From NCBI GenBank assembly GCA_030765245.1, contig JAVCCX010000109.1:1-5459 (forward strand): a stretch of DNA of 5,459 nucleotides, read 5' to 3'. The notes beneath the pieces were generated by a model. The model saw only the letters and a program-made list of their open reading frames with translations, searched no databases and was not told the DNA's origin. Positions 5,260-5,459 of the stretch are shown piece after piece; the stretch's first letter is position 1; each line of letters starts with the position of its first letter. The translations under genes and the position numbers were made by a program. This DNA comes from Candidatus Zophobacter franzmannii. Its GTDB lineage: Bacteria > Cloacimonadota > Cloacimonadia > Cloacimonadales > JAFGVF01.

Positions 5260-5302
5260 CTTCGAAGTATGGCTTGCCAAACGAAGCTTTAGCGAAGTTT
5301 GG
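5260..5302. repeat. Palindromic repeat overlapping the tmRNA 3' end
   Basis: CTTCGAAG (5260-5267) is a perfect 8-base palindrome. CCAAAC (5277-5282) and GTTTGG (5297-5302) then flank an inner CGAAG...GCGAAG direct repeat. The last arm overlaps the encoded CCA of tmRNA. GAAGTTTG (5294-5301) also has an inverted copy, CAAACTTC (5188-5195), at the GIY-YIG end of the spacer, so the 5188-5301 spacer is itself bounded by 8-bp inverted repeats. It may act as a tmRNA terminator or processing signal, or be the end of a repeat element. Confidence 0.45.
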
Positions 5303-5459
5303 TGGAGGTGGCGGGAATCGAACCCGCGTCCAAAGAACGGCCAAAAAGCAAATCTACATGTTTAGTTGTCTTTTATTTCTCATTCTCTCAAGAAAGGCAA
5401 TCAGAACTATTCAAGAACCAGCCTGTTTAGTTTTCGTTACTCATTACAGACTTCTTGAG
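5300..5459 (-). ncRNA. ssrA: Transfer-messenger RNA, 3' part (runs off the right edge)
   Basis: Read on the - strand, the RNA ends with a tRNA-like half: T arm GCGGG-TTCGATT-CCCGC (5327-5311), acceptor strand CACCTCC, discriminator A and an encoded CCA (5302-5300). GGACGCGGGTTCGA is the near-universal tmRNA 3' signature. ACTAAACATGTAG (5366-5354) matches the conserved ACTAAGCATGTAG just before the T arm in E. coli tmRNA, and AAACAGGCTGG further upstream resembles the region between the pseudoknots. tmRNA with SmpB rescues stalled ribosomes and tags their products. The tag-coding frame and the 5' acceptor strand lie beyond the window, so the tag cannot be read. It is not a tRNA, because no anticodon or D arm precedes the T arm. 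Confidence 0.93.

Noticed and set aside
5300..5332. An ordinary tRNA gene
   Set aside because: The T arm and CCA fit, but upstream sequence lacks an anticodon arm and D arm and matches tmRNA-specific conserved bases instead.

Overview
This AT-rich bacterial window looks like an accessory segment lying just downstream of a tmRNA gene. The organism is most likely Bacteroidota or a related FCB-group lineage. Three signs point there: a lipoprotein whose lipid-anchored cysteine is followed by S-K-D-D (the surface-export pattern of Bacteroidota), a Y/N/D-rich repeat protein, and a cluster of small palindromes of a kind common between Bacteroidota genes. Several genes do carry clear Shine-Dalgarno sites, which is less typical of Bacteroidota, so the phylum is only a moderate-confidence inference.

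Layout. Positions 1-772 carry no convincing gene but are rich in structure. They hold a cluster of hairpins (about 31-120), a perfect head-to-head pair of consensus DnaA boxes (209-229), an 11-bp tandem repeat array directly beside it (241-295), an AT-rich stretch, a 14-bp perfect inverted repeat enclosing 136 bp (363-498), and a weak terminator-like hairpin before the first gene. A surface lipoprotein gene follows on the + strand (785-1585). Everything after it is on the - strand, listed here in transcription order from the right edge: the 3' part of tmRNA (5300-5459), palindromic repeats, a small GIY-YIG nuclease-like gene (4916-5158), an AbiEi-type antitoxin without its toxin (4198-4788), a short open frame (4040-4195), an M20D amidohydrolase (2891-4036) and an alanine-racemase-family enzyme (1671-2822).

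How the genes may work together. The amidohydrolase and the racemase are adjacent, in the same direction and probably cotranscribed. An N-acyl amino acid or dipeptide could be hydrolysed and the freed amino acid racemised. The racemase keeps the PLP lysine and catalytic tyrosine but has lost the conserved Cys and Asp of the usual VCMD motif, so its substrate may not be alanine. The AbiEi protein has a 9-bp perfect inverted repeat just upstream of its start, a good candidate autoregulatory operator, but no AbiEii toxin follows it. The GIY-YIG gene and its flanking palindromes sit between this accessory block and the tmRNA 3' end, a classic landing place for integrative DNA. No second copy of the tmRNA end is visible, so an integrated island is not demonstrated.

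The most intriguing parts are the DnaA-box palindrome with its 11-bp repeats, the GIY-YIG gene framed by palindromes at tmRNA, and the racemase/amidohydrolase pair with altered active-site residues.
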